DNA of 47,803 bases from Variovorax sp. Root473 (GTDB taxonomy: Bacteria; Pseudomonadota; Gammaproteobacteria; Burkholderiales; Burkholderiaceae_C). Where the stretch lies: the NCBI RefSeq assembly GCF_001426505.1, contig NZ_LMEV01000015.1:119481-167283 (forward strand). The letters are read 5' to 3'. The notes beneath the pieces were generated by a model, which saw nothing but the letters and a program-made list of their open reading frames with translations, had not been told where the DNA came from and made no database searches. Shown here one piece after another: positions 26,567 to 34,026 of the stretch (position 1 is its first letter; each line of letters starts with the position of its first letter). Position numbers and translations under genes: made by a program.

Positions 26567-27382
26567 ATGACCGCGATCCCAACCACCCCGCCCACAGAGG
26601 GCTGCATCGACACCCAGGTGATCGACCACGTGCTGCTGATCGGCATCAACCGCCCGGCCAAGCGCAACGGCTGGACGCCGCCGATGTTCAGGCAGCTGGC
26701 CGAGGCCTACACGCGCCTGGACGACGACCCCGACCTGCACGTCGGGGTGCTGCATGCCTTCGGCGACCACTTCACGGCCGGGCTCGACCTGCCCGCGGTT
26801 ACCGAGTACATGAAGCGCGGCGAAAAAGCGATTCCGCCCGGACTGGTGGAGCCGCACGACTTCGGCCTGGAGGGCTACCGCCGCCGTACCAAGCCGATGG
26901 TCGCGGCTGTCAAGGGCATCTGCTTCACGGTGGGCATCGAGCTGATGCTGGGCGCCGACATCGTGGTGGCGGCCGACAACTGCCGCTTCTCGCAGATGGA
27001 AGTGCAGCGCGGCATCATGGCCACGGGCGGCGCCACGCTGCGCATGGCCGAGCGCGCGGGGCTGGGCAACGCGATGCTGCACCTGCTCACGGCCGACGAG
27101 TTCGACAGCGCCGAGGCCTACCGCCTGAACTTCGTGCAGAAGGTGGTGCCGGCCGGGCAAGAACTCGACGCGGCGCTGCAGATCGCGCAGCGCATCGCGG
27201 CCCAGGCGCCGCTGGCCGTGCAAGCCACGCGGCTCAACGTGCTCAAGGCGATCGAACACGGACCGCTGGCGGCCGTGGCGGAATTCATCGATACGCAGAA
27301 ACGCCTGTCGAACAGCGAAGACGCGGCCGAGGGCGTGCGCTCCTTCATCGAGCGCCGGCCTGCGCGTTTCAGCGGCAGGTAA
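26567..27382 (+). CDS. Crotonase/enoyl-CoA hydratase family protein
   Basis: A 271-residue crotonase-fold protein. Both glutamates used by hydratases appear conserved: one in TVGIELMLGAD and one in FSQMEVQRG. The oxyanion-hole loop near residue 68 reads GDHFTAGLDL, as in many hydratases and isomerases. The segment before the first glutamate is CFTVGIE rather than the common GGG-x-E, so it is a divergent subgroup, and the reaction (hydratase, isomerase or other) is not certain. A very strong AAAGGAGGAGA ribosome site precedes the ATG. It may work on the product of the preceding dehydrogenase. Confidence 0.9.
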   Translation: MTAIPTTPPTEGCIDTQVIDHVLLIGINRPAKRNGWTPPMFRQLAEAYTRLDDDPDLHVGVLHAFGDHFTAGLDLPAVTEYMKRGEKAIPPGLVEPHDFGLEGYRRRTKPMVAAVKGICFTVGIELMLGADIVVAADNCRFSQMEVQRGIMATGGATLRMAERAGLGNAMLHLLTADEFDSAEAYRLNFVQKVVPAGQELDAALQIAQRIAAQAPLAVQATRLNVLKAIEHGPLAAVAEFIDTQKRLSNSEDAAEGVRSFIERRPARFSGR

Positions 27383-27443
27383 GGCTCGCCCGCCTGAGTC
27401 CCGCCAGTTGCATGAATCCCGTTTTTTCACCGGAGTCCGTTGC

Positions 27444-28781
27444 ATGCCATTCTTTCGTTCTGTCGTTTTCCAACGCACGGCACTCGCCGCTGCCCTCACC
27501 TTCCTCGCCGTGAACACCAGCCTCGCCCAGACGCCCGCTGCACTGCCCGATCCCGCCGCCACCTCGGTCGAGGCGCTGGGCTGGATGCAGGGCTTCCCGC
27601 CGCCGCCCGACAAGCAGATCACCTTCGACAACCCCGTCGGCGGCGTGTACCCGCGCATCCGCTGGAGCTTCTCGCACGTGCGCGAGACGGTGCCCACGGC
27701 CAATGTGTGGCGCGGTCCCGGCGCCGCGAGCCCGCTGCCGGCGGCCACGCCGCGCGTCGACATCGAGGCCGTGCGCTTCCAGCCGATGGGCGGCGGCGAG
27801 GCGCAGACCTTCGGCCAGATGATCACGCGCACCTACACCGACGGCATCCTGGTGCTGCACCGCGGCCAGGTGGTCTACGAGAAGTACTTCGGCGCGCTCA
27901 CGCCCGAGCGGCCGCACCTGGCGATGTCGGTCACCAAGTCCTTCGTGGGCACGCTGGCGGCCATCCTGGCGCAGGAGGGCACGCTCGACCCGTCGGCGCC
28001 GGTCACCAAGTACCTGCCCGAGCTCAAGGACACGGCCTATGGCGACGCCACGGTGCGCCAGGTGATGGACATGACCATCGGCGTGCGCTACTCCGAGAAC
28101 TACGCCGACCCGAAGGCCGAGGTCTGGGACTATGCGCGCGCCGGCGGCATGCTCACGCAGGGCGCCAACTACACGGGCCCGAAGTCGTTCTACGAGTTCC
28201 TGGCCACGCTCAAGAAGGAAGGCACGCACGGCGATGCCTTTGCCTACAAGACGGTCAACGCCGAGGTGCTGGCCTGGATCGTGCGCCGCGCGTCCAACCG
28301 CTCGCTGGCCGATTTGCTGAGCGAAAAGATCTGGCGACGCATCGGCGCCGAGCAGGACGCGTATTTCATGGTCGACCGCATCGGCACCGAGTCGGGCGGC
28401 GGCGGCCTGAACACCGTGCTGCGCGACATCGCGCGCTTCGGCGAGACGCTGCGCAACGGCGGGCGCGCGCCCAACGGGCAGCAGGCCATCGCGAAGGCAG
28501 TGGTCGACGACATCCAGCGCGGCGCAGACCCCGCCAAGTTCGCGAAGGCGGGCTACGCGCTGCTGCCGGGCTGGAGCTACAGGAACATGTGGTGGGTCTC
28601 GCACAACCCGCACGGCGCCTACATGGCGCGCGGCATCCACGGGCAGAGCATCTACGTCGATCCGAAGGCCGAGATGGTCATCGTGCGCTACGCCGCGCAC
28701 CCGATCGCCGCGAACGCAGGCAACGACCCGCTGACCCTGCCCGCCTTCCAGGCCATGGGCGAAGCGTTGATGAAGCCCTGA
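27444..28781 (+). CDS. Exported serine hydrolase resembling 6-aminohexanoate-dimer hydrolase (NylB type)
   Basis: A 445-residue serine hydrolase of the class C beta-lactamase fold with a signal peptide ending SLAQ near residue 33. The active-site S-x-x-K is Ser162-Val-Thr-Lys165 in MSVTKSFVG. The following segments (VRQVMDMTIGVRYSENYADP, then SYRNMWW and ARGIHGQSIYVDP) match my memory of the NylB family, whose catalytic tyrosine and GIHGQ motif lie in such segments. NylB hydrolyses nylon oligomers; ordinary relatives are carboxylesterases. I start at MPFFRSVVF because GGAG lies eight bases upstream. The natural substrate is unknown, and export to the periplasm is inferred from the signal peptide. 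Confidence 0.88.
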   Translation: MPFFRSVVFQRTALAAALTFLAVNTSLAQTPAALPDPAATSVEALGWMQGFPPPPDKQITFDNPVGGVYPRIRWSFSHVRETVPTANVWRGPGAASPLPAATPRVDIEAVRFQPMGGGEAQTFGQMITRTYTDGILVLHRGQVVYEKYFGALTPERPHLAMSVTKSFVGTLAAILAQEGTLDPSAPVTKYLPELKDTAYGDATVRQVMDMTIGVRYSENYADPKAEVWDYARAGGMLTQGANYTGPKSFYEFLATLKKEGTHGDAFAYKTVNAEVLAWIVRRASNRSLADLLSEKIWRRIGAEQDAYFMVDRIGTESGGGGLNTVLRDIARFGETLRNGGRAPNGQQAIAKAVVDDIQRGADPAKFAKAGYALLPGWSYRNMWWVSHNPHGAYMARGIHGQSIYVDPKAEMVIVRYAAHPIAANAGNDPLTLPAFQAMGEALMKP

Positions 28782-28790
28782 GGCTCCGAC

Positions 28791-28806
28791 GCCGCCTGAA
28801 GGCGGC
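28791..28806. terminator. Short hairpin between convergent genes
   Basis: GCCGCC-TGAA-GGCGGC lies between the serine hydrolase stop and the coaX stop. It has no T-tract, so it is at best a weak or Rho-assisted terminator. Confidence 0.3.
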
Positions 28807-29580
28807 TCAGCCGGCGCGGTGCTTCGCGATGACGAGCAGGCCGTCCATGATCAGGCTTTCGACCAGTTCGAAGTCGCCGTTCATGGCGGGCGCCATCTTC
28901 CAGCCTGCGCCGCCGGTCATGAAGCAGGCCGGCTCGGCGCCGCAGTGCGAGCGCACGTGCTGCACCATGCGCTCAACCGCGCCCGCGATGGCGTAGGTGC
29001 CCCCGCTGGTCAGCGCGTCGCTGGTGTTGGTCGGAAATTCGCGCACCTCGCCGGTGGGCACGTGCAGGCCCGCCGTGCCCGACTCGAGCGCGCGCAGCAT
29101 GATGCCGTGGCCCGGCAGGATCAGGCCGCCTAGGAACTTGCCACTGGCATCGATCGCCTCCACGGTGACGGCCGTGCCGATCAGCACCACCACCATCGGC
29201 CGCGCGGGTCCTTGCGTCAGCATGCGGTGGCGCGCACCGATCATCGCCACGAAGCGGTCGGCGCCCAGCCGTGTCGGGTGGTCGTAGCCGTTGACGATGC
29301 CGGCCTCGCCTGCGCTCGACACCACCCAGCGCGGCGTGCAGTCGAAGCGTTCGGTGATCTGCTCTTCGGCGCGCCGCCGCAGGGTGTCGCCGGCCACGAC
29401 GCAGCCCAGCATGGAACCGGGTGCCGGCAGGTCGGCCCAGGGGCCGTCGGCCAGGCGTTCGATGTGATCGAGAAACTCGGCACCATGGGCCTGCAGTGCC
29501 GCACCGGGGAAGGCCCCCTCGTACAGCGCCCACTTGAGCCGGGTGTTGCCGATGTCGATGGCGAGGAAGGGGGAAGACAT
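28807..29580 (-). CDS. coaX: Type III pantothenate kinase
   Basis: CoaX phosphorylates pantothenate, the first step of coenzyme A synthesis. The 257-residue protein starts [22 protein letters not shown], the phosphate-binding motif of the acetate-kinase/hexokinase-like superfamily; [11 protein letters not shown] is the substrate region and [15 protein letters not shown] the second phosphate motif, with [11 protein letters not shown] following. The form in Bordetella was first described as Bvg accessory factor (Baf). The usual neighbour birA is absent. No type I or II kinase gene is in the window. Confidence 0.95.
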   Translation of the reverse strand: MSSPFLAIDIGNTRLKWALYEGAFPGAALQAHGAEFLDHIERLADGPWADLPAPGSMLGCVVAGDTLRRRAEEQITERFDCTPRWVVSSAGEAGIVNGYDHPTRLGADRFVAMIGARHRMLTQGPARPMVVVLIGTAVTVEAIDASGKFLGGLILPGHGIMLRALESGTAGLHVPTGEVREFPTNTSDALTSGGTYAIAGAVERMVQHVRSHCGAEPACFMTGGAGWKMAPAMNGDFELVESLIMDGLLVIAKHRAG

Positions 29581-29714
29581 GCGCGCGATTATTGCGACTT
29601 TGTTGTTATTCCTGCTGGCACGTCTTTGACAGTCGCGGCGTGGGCCTACGCGGACGGGGTCGGTTCCGCCGTTACATTCGCCCTTTCCATCCACCACGGC
29701 ACAAGGAGAACACC

Positions 29715-30176
29715 ATGGGATTGCTCAGCTTCATCAAGGAGGCCGGCGAAAAATTGTTCGGCGGCTCGTCGGCCGAAGCGGCCACGCCCGATGCGAACAC
29801 GGCTGCCGCCGCGGCCATCAAGACCTACATCGAGACCCAGAACCTCGGCCTCACCGGACTGGACGTGACCTACACCGCAAGCAGCGGCGTCGTCACCCTC
29901 GCGGGCCAGGCGCCCTCGCAGGAAGCCAGCGAGAAAGCCGCGCTCGCCGCGGGCAACGTGGCCAACGTGACGAGCGTCGAGAACAACCTCGTCGCCCCGG
30001 CCGCACCGCCCGCGCAGTACCACGACGTGGTGAAGGGCGACACGCTCTCGGCCATCTCGAAGAAGTACTACGGCGACGCCAACAAGTACAACGCGATCTT
30101 CGAAGCGAACAAGCCGATGCTGTCGCACCCCGACAAGATCTATCCGGGACAGAAGCTGCGCATTCCGGCGCTCTGA
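29715..30176 (+). CDS. kbp: BON-LysM domain protein (Kbp/YgaU-like)
   Basis: A 153-residue soluble protein with an N-terminal [16 protein letters not shown] helix, a BON domain at about residues 33-92 ([26 protein letters not shown]) and a LysM domain at 102-152 ([32 protein letters not shown]...YPGQKLRIP). It is the size and layout of E. coli YgaU, renamed Kbp because it binds potassium and helps growth under high external potassium. It has no signal peptide, consistent with that cytoplasmic protein rather than with a peptidoglycan binder. An AAGGAG site precedes the ATG. Confidence 0.92.
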   Translation: MGLLSFIKEAGEKLFGGSSAEAATPDANTAAAAAIKTYIETQNLGLTGLDVTYTASSGVVTLAGQAPSQEASEKAALAAGNVANVTSVENNLVAPAAPPAQYHDVVKGDTLSAISKKYYGDANKYNAIFEANKPMLSHPDKIYPGQKLRIPAL

Positions 30177-30187
30177 CCACCGCAACG

Positions 30188-30213
30188 CAATGGCGCCTCG
30201 CTAGGCGCCGTTG
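30188..30213. terminator. Hairpin between the convergent kbp and AraC genes
   Basis: CAATGGCGCC and GGCGCCGTTG can pair (one G-U) around the loop TCGCTA. It overlaps the AraC stop at 30201. The position between convergent genes suggests a shared terminator, but no long T-run follows. Confidence 0.35.
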
Positions 30214-31154
30214 TGCCGCCAGGCCCCTGGCGACACGCCGTACTCCCGCTTGAATGCACGGTTGAAAGCGGCTTCCGATTCGTAGCCCACACCTTCGGCA
30301 ATGCGCGCCAGGTTGCCCTGGTTTTTGCGCAGCATGCCGGCGGCCAGGATCATGCGCCAGCGCGCCAGGTAGTGCATGGGCGGAGCACCCACCAGTTCGG
30401 TGAAGCGGTCCGCCAGCACGCTGCGCGAGGTGTGGATTTCCTGCGCCAGTGCGTCGACCGTCCAGTTGCGCGCGGGCTCGGCGTGCATCAGTGCGAGACA
30501 GCGGCTCACGTGAGGGTCGCGCAGGCCAGCCAACCAGCCAGGGTTGTTCGCGGGCATGGATTCGATGTAGCCGCGCAGCACTTCGGTGAACAGCACTTCC
30601 GCCACCTTGGCAGCGACCATCTCCGAGCCGGGCGTGTGCAACGGCGCATCGCCCAACACGAAGTTGACCGACTGCTCGATCCACGGGCCTGCCGGCCTGC
30701 TGCGCAGCGGGGTGGTGAACAGGCGCGGAATGTTCGCCATGACGGGATGGGGGGCGTCGCCTTCGTACGCGAACCAGCTGCAGACCAGCACTGTGCGATC
30801 GCCCTGGCCACCGTAGCGCACGCGCTCCAGCTCGGGTGCCCGCGGACTCACCACGTGCGACATGTCCACGGCCGCGTGATGCAAGCCACTGCCCAGCACA
30901 TGCGAGTCGCCATGCGGTACGACGAACACTTCGCCGGCCTGCGCTCGGATCGGCGCCTCGCCGTCGACCTGGGCCCAGCATTCGCCTTGCAGCACCAGGT
31001 GGCAGATGGCCAGCCGCTGCGCGCCGGGCCTGAGCAGCTGGGCGATGTCCCTACCCTGGGGTACCTTGAAACACCAGGGTGCATACATGTCACCGTTCAG
31101 GAACAGCGCGCCCTCCAGGCGGATGGTCCGAAGCACGTCCGACAAGACATCCAT
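30201..31154 (-). CDS. AraC-family regulator with cupin-type sensor domain
   Basis: A 317-residue regulator. The N-terminal part (MDVLSDVLRTIRLEGALFLNGDMYAPWCF, then LCH/HLVLQGECW and VVPHGDSH) is the AraC-associated cupin sensor found in many proteobacterial regulators. The last 100 residues contain the two helix-turn-helix units (VDALAQEIHTSRSVLADRF and LARIAEGVGYESEAAFNRAFKREYG). The start at 31154 is fixed by an excellent GGGAGGTGA site. It is divergent from the DUF4242 gene across 129 bases, which is the natural candidate for its target. Confidence 0.93.
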   Translation of the reverse strand: MDVLSDVLRTIRLEGALFLNGDMYAPWCFKVPQGRDIAQLLRPGAQRLAICHLVLQGECWAQVDGEAPIRAQAGEVFVVPHGDSHVLGSGLHHAAVDMSHVVSPRAPELERVRYGGQGDRTVLVCSWFAYEGDAPHPVMANIPRLFTTPLRSRPAGPWIEQSVNFVLGDAPLHTPGSEMVAAKVAEVLFTEVLRGYIESMPANNPGWLAGLRDPHVSRCLALMHAEPARNWTVDALAQEIHTSRSVLADRFTELVGAPPMHYLARWRMILAAGMLRKNQGNLARIAEGVGYESEAAFNRAFKREYGVSPGAWRHNGA

Positions 31155-31283
31155 GGTCACCTCCCGGCAAGCGAGGGCGGGGTTTCGGTCAACAAGTCCG
31201 GCGAGACGGGCAATACACGGCGACTGCGCGTCGGCACCATGGGACCCGGTCACCTTCGGCCGATTCTAGACAGGAGTACCGCC

Positions 31284-31556
31284 ATGCCCAAATTCGTTAT
31301 CGAACGAGACATCCCCGGCGCCGGCAAGCTCGCGCCCTCGGACCTGAAAGCCATCTCGCAAAAATCCTGCGGCGTGCTCAACAGCATGGGCACCGACATC
31401 CAGTGGGTCCACAGCTACGTGACCGACGACCGGATCTACTGCGTCTACCAGGCGACCGACGAGGCCCTGGTGCGCCGGCACGCGGAGCTCGGTGGCTTTC
31501 CGGCCAACCGGGTGGACCGGGTGTACAGCGTGATCGACCCGGCCACGTCCGAATGA
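31284..31556 (+). CDS. DUF4242-family small protein
   Basis: A 90-residue soluble protein with no signal peptide. The start is MPKFVIERDIPGAGKL, then SYVTDDRIYCVYQATDEALVRRHAE and the end VYSVIDPATSE, which I recognise as the DUF4242 layout, a small ferredoxin-like alpha/beta fold related to dimeric alpha-beta barrels. No function is established for this family that I can name with confidence. One conserved-looking histidine (in HAELGGFP) and two cysteines (SCGVL, YCVY) could bind a metal. A CAGGAG site sits upstream. It is divergent from the AraC regulator. Confidence 0.85.
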   Translation: MPKFVIERDIPGAGKLAPSDLKAISQKSCGVLNSMGTDIQWVHSYVTDDRIYCVYQATDEALVRRHAELGGFPANRVDRVYSVIDPATSE

Positions 31557-31571
31557 GGCGAGCGGCGCTCT

Positions 31572-31982
31572 CTAGTTCTGGCGCCAGGGTAGCCCGCGCT
31601 TGCGCCAGCCGCCGATCAACCCGCGATGCCCGCTCTCGTCCGGGTTGCCCTCGAAGCCTTCGAGGATGTTGTAGGCCTGCACGCCCAGCTCGGTCGCCCG
31701 CTTCGCCGCGGCGATCGAGCGCACGCCGCTGCGGCACAGCAGCACCAGCTTCTTGCCGCCTTCTGCAGCGGCGCGCACGCCGTCGTCAAACGCCGGGTTG
31801 AGCGCCATGCCCGGCCATTGCTTCCAGGCCAGCGGCATGGCGCCGGGCACGTAGCCGACCCATTCGCGCTCGGCGTCGGTGCGCACGTCGACCAGCACGG
31901 CCTCGCCGCTGGCCATCCATTGCGCCGCTTGTTCGGGCGTCACGTCGCCGGCATAGCCTTTTTCTCCGACAGGTTCACTCAT
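31572..31982 (-). CDS. Rhodanese-like sulfurtransferase
   Basis: A 136-residue single-domain rhodanese. The active-site loop is CRSGVRS with catalytic Cys83, followed by the helix IAAAKRATELG. The N-terminal part has the typical VLVDVRTDAEREWVGYVPGA. Single-domain rhodaneses carry sulfane sulfur in the cytoplasm for thiosulfate or sulfide handling. The start at 31982 (MSEPVGEKG) was preferred over an upstream open codon. The C-terminal EGFEGNPDESGHRGLIGGWRKRGLPW is the extended tail common in beta-proteobacterial members. It converges with the DUF4242 gene. Confidence 0.92.
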   Translation of the reverse strand: MSEPVGEKGYAGDVTPEQAAQWMASGEAVLVDVRTDAEREWVGYVPGAMPLAWKQWPGMALNPAFDDGVRAAAEGGKKLVLLCRSGVRSIAAAKRATELGVQAYNILEGFEGNPDESGHRGLIGGWRKRGLPWRQN

Positions 31983-32066
31983 GCTCGCCTTTCCTTCCAA
32001 TTTCTAGGGTTAGCCCGGAGCCTTTGGCGACGGGGGCCGATCTATCTGCGCGCCGGATGATGGAAT

Positions 32067-32086
32067 TTTTCACCGGTTCGTGAAAA
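32067..32086. promoter_or_regulatory. Perfect inverted repeat upstream of the TRAP operon
   Basis: TTTTCAC (32067-32073) and GTGAAAA (32080-32086) are perfect 7-bp arms with a six-base spacer. The repeat lies in the 219-base region between the rhodanese and the TRAP binding-protein gene, which point away from each other, and is a plausible operator or activator site. No regulator gene is adjacent. Confidence 0.4.
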
Positions 32087-32201
32087 CCCTGTTTGTCACC
32101 AGGTGTGGCGCGCCAAAGATGGAGGTCGCGGCCTGTCGAAACCATAACGCGAAGATGACAGCCTCGGTGTTCCGGTCAGAGAACTATATGGAGACAGACA
32201 C

Positions 32202-33317
32202 ATGACAGACAGCAAATCGCCCCGTCGCCGCAGCCTTCTCAAGGGCGCGGCGGTGGCCGCAGGCGCCATGTCCGCGCCGATGGTCAGCATGGCCCAAACC
32301 ACGTCGCTGCGTTTCCAGAGCACCTGGCCGGCGAAGGACATCTTCCACGAGTACGCACAGGACTTCGCCAAGAAGGTGAACGACATGGCGGGCAACCGCC
32401 TGAAGATCGAAGTGCTGCCCGCAGGCTCGGTGGTGCCCGCCTTCCAGCTGCTCGACGCAGTGGCCAAGGGCACGCTCGACGGCGGCCACGGCGTGGTCGC
32501 GTACTGGTACGGCAAGAACTCCGCGCTCGCGCTGTGGGGTTCGGGCCCAGGCTTCGGCATGGATGCCAACATGGTCCTGGCCTGGCACAACTACGGCGGC
32601 GGCAAGGCACTGATCGACGAGATCTACAAGAGCCTGAACCTGGACGTGGTGTCGTACCTGTACGGCCCGATGCCCACGCAGCCGCTGGGCTGGTTCAAGA
32701 AGCCGGTGGCCAAGGTCGAGGACATGAAGGGCCTGAAGTTCCGCACCGTGGGCCTGGCGGTGGACGTGTTCACCGACATGGGCACCGCCGTGAACCCGCT
32801 GCCCGGCGGCGAGATCGTGCCGGCGCTGGACCGCGGCCTGATCGATGCAGCCGAGTTCAACAACGCCTCGAGCGACCGCGTGCTGGGCTTCCCCGACGTG
32901 GCCAAGAACTGCATGCTGCAGAGCTTCCACCAGTCGGGCGAGCAGTTCGAGATTCTCTTCAACAAGGCCAAGCTCGCGGCGCTGCCGGCCGAGCTCAAGT
33001 CGGTCATCGACTACGCGGTGCAGGCGTCGAGCGCCGACATGAGCTGGAAGGCGATCCAGCGCAACTCGCAGGACTACATCGAACTCAAGAAGGCCGGCAT
33101 CAAGTTCTACAAGACGCCCGACGCCATCCTGCGCGCGCAACTGGCCTCGTGGGACAAGACGGTCGCCAAGAAGGCGGCCGAGAACCCGATGTTCAAGAAA
33201 GTGCTCGACTCGCAAAGAGCCTTTGCCGAGCGCGCAGGCCAATGGCAAAACGACTACACGGTCGATTTCAAGATGGCCTACAACCACTACTTCGGCGCCA
33301 AGGCCAAGAAGTCCTGA
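32202..33317 (+). CDS. TRAP transporter substrate-binding protein (DctP family)
   Basis: A 371-residue periplasmic binding protein. The N terminus has a twin-arginine-type export signal (RRRSLLKG, residues 8-15) ending near SMAQ. The mature part starts TSLRFQSTWPAKDIF, and later GLKFRTVGLAVDVFTDMG carries the arginine that binds a carboxylate in this family. DctP proteins capture organic acids and deliver them to a DctQ-DctM permease driven by the sodium or proton gradient. The W/AEFNNASSDRVLGF region suggests the subgroup that binds alpha-keto acids or similar compounds, which is uncertain. A strong terminator follows before the permease genes. Confidence 0.92.
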   Translation: MTDSKSPRRRSLLKGAAVAAGAMSAPMVSMAQTTSLRFQSTWPAKDIFHEYAQDFAKKVNDMAGNRLKIEVLPAGSVVPAFQLLDAVAKGTLDGGHGVVAYWYGKNSALALWGSGPGFGMDANMVLAWHNYGGGKALIDEIYKSLNLDVVSYLYGPMPTQPLGWFKKPVAKVEDMKGLKFRTVGLAVDVFTDMGTAVNPLPGGEIVPALDRGLIDAAEFNNASSDRVLGFPDVAKNCMLQSFHQSGEQFEILFNKAKLAALPAELKSVIDYAVQASSADMSWKAIQRNSQDYIELKKAGIKFYKTPDAILRAQLASWDKTVAKKAAENPMFKKVLDSQRAFAERAGQWQNDYTVDFKMAYNHYFGAKAKKS

Positions 33318-33333
33318 GGCCATCCGCCGACCT

Positions 33334-33362
33334 GAGGGCACCCGCGCGGTGCCCTCTTTTCT
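33334..33362 (+). terminator. Intrinsic terminator between the TRAP binding-protein and permease genes
   Basis: GAGGGCACC (33334-33342) and GGTGCCCTC (33348-33356) form a perfect 9-bp stem with a five-base loop, followed by TTTTCTT. It lies 16 bases after the binding-protein stop and about 50 bases before dctQ. It would let most transcripts end after the binding protein and only a part read into the permease genes. Confidence 0.8.
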
Positions 33363-33405
33363 TGCCCGTCCGCGCGGCACCGCCCGCAGCGAGGAGCCCC
33401 TTTCG

Positions 33406-34026
33406 ATGCAATCTTTCCTGTTGGCCGTCGACCGGTTCTCGACCTGGATCGGCAAGACCTTCTCGTGGTGCGCGTTGCTGCTCACGCTGCTCATCAGTTG
33501 GGAAGTGTTCTCGCGCTATGCGCTGAACCGCCCGCACGCCTGGGTGCTCGATGTCCAGATCATGTTGTACGGCGCCATGTTCATGACCGCCGGCGCCTAC
33601 ACGCTCTCGAAAAACGGCCACGTGCGCGGTGACGTGCTCTACGGTTTCTTTCGCCCCCGCACGCAGGCGCTGGTCGACCTGGTGCTCTACTTTCTGTTCT
33701 TCCTGCCGGGTATCGTCGCGCTGACCTGGGCGGGTTGGGTCTACGCGGGCGAGTCGCTCGCCATCCGCGAACAGACCTTCTCGGCCGAGCCGCTGCCGCT
33801 GTATCCGTTCAAGTACATCATTCCGCTGGCCGGCTTCACGCTGCTGCTGCAGGGCGTGGTCGAGATCATCCGCTGCGTGCAGTGCATCCACACCGGCGCC
33901 TGGCCTTCGCGCGAGCAGGACGTGGAAGAAGTCGACGTCGAGAAGCTGAAGGAAATGGTGCACGTGAAAGACGAGGACATCGCCGCGCTCGACCGCGTGG
34001 TGGTGGCCAAGGAGGCCGCGCGATGA
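33406..34026 (+). CDS. TRAP transporter small permease (DctQ family)
   Basis: A 206-residue membrane protein with four hydrophobic helices, as expected for a DctQ subunit. The start is MQSFLLAVDRFSTWIGKTFSW; WEVFSRYALNRPHAW is the conserved first-helix/loop motif. After the last helix comes an acidic cytoplasmic tail (SREQDVEEVDVEKLKEMVHVKDEDIAALDRVV), longer than usual and possibly coiled-coil. It works with the large subunit, to which it is coupled by a four-base ATGA overlap. Confidence 0.92.
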   Translation: MQSFLLAVDRFSTWIGKTFSWCALLLTLLISWEVFSRYALNRPHAWVLDVQIMLYGAMFMTAGAYTLSKNGHVRGDVLYGFFRPRTQALVDLVLYFLFFLPGIVALTWAGWVYAGESLAIREQTFSAEPLPLYPFKYIIPLAGFTLLLQGVVEIIRCVQCIHTGAWPSREQDVEEVDVEKLKEMVHVKDEDIAALDRVVVAKEAAR

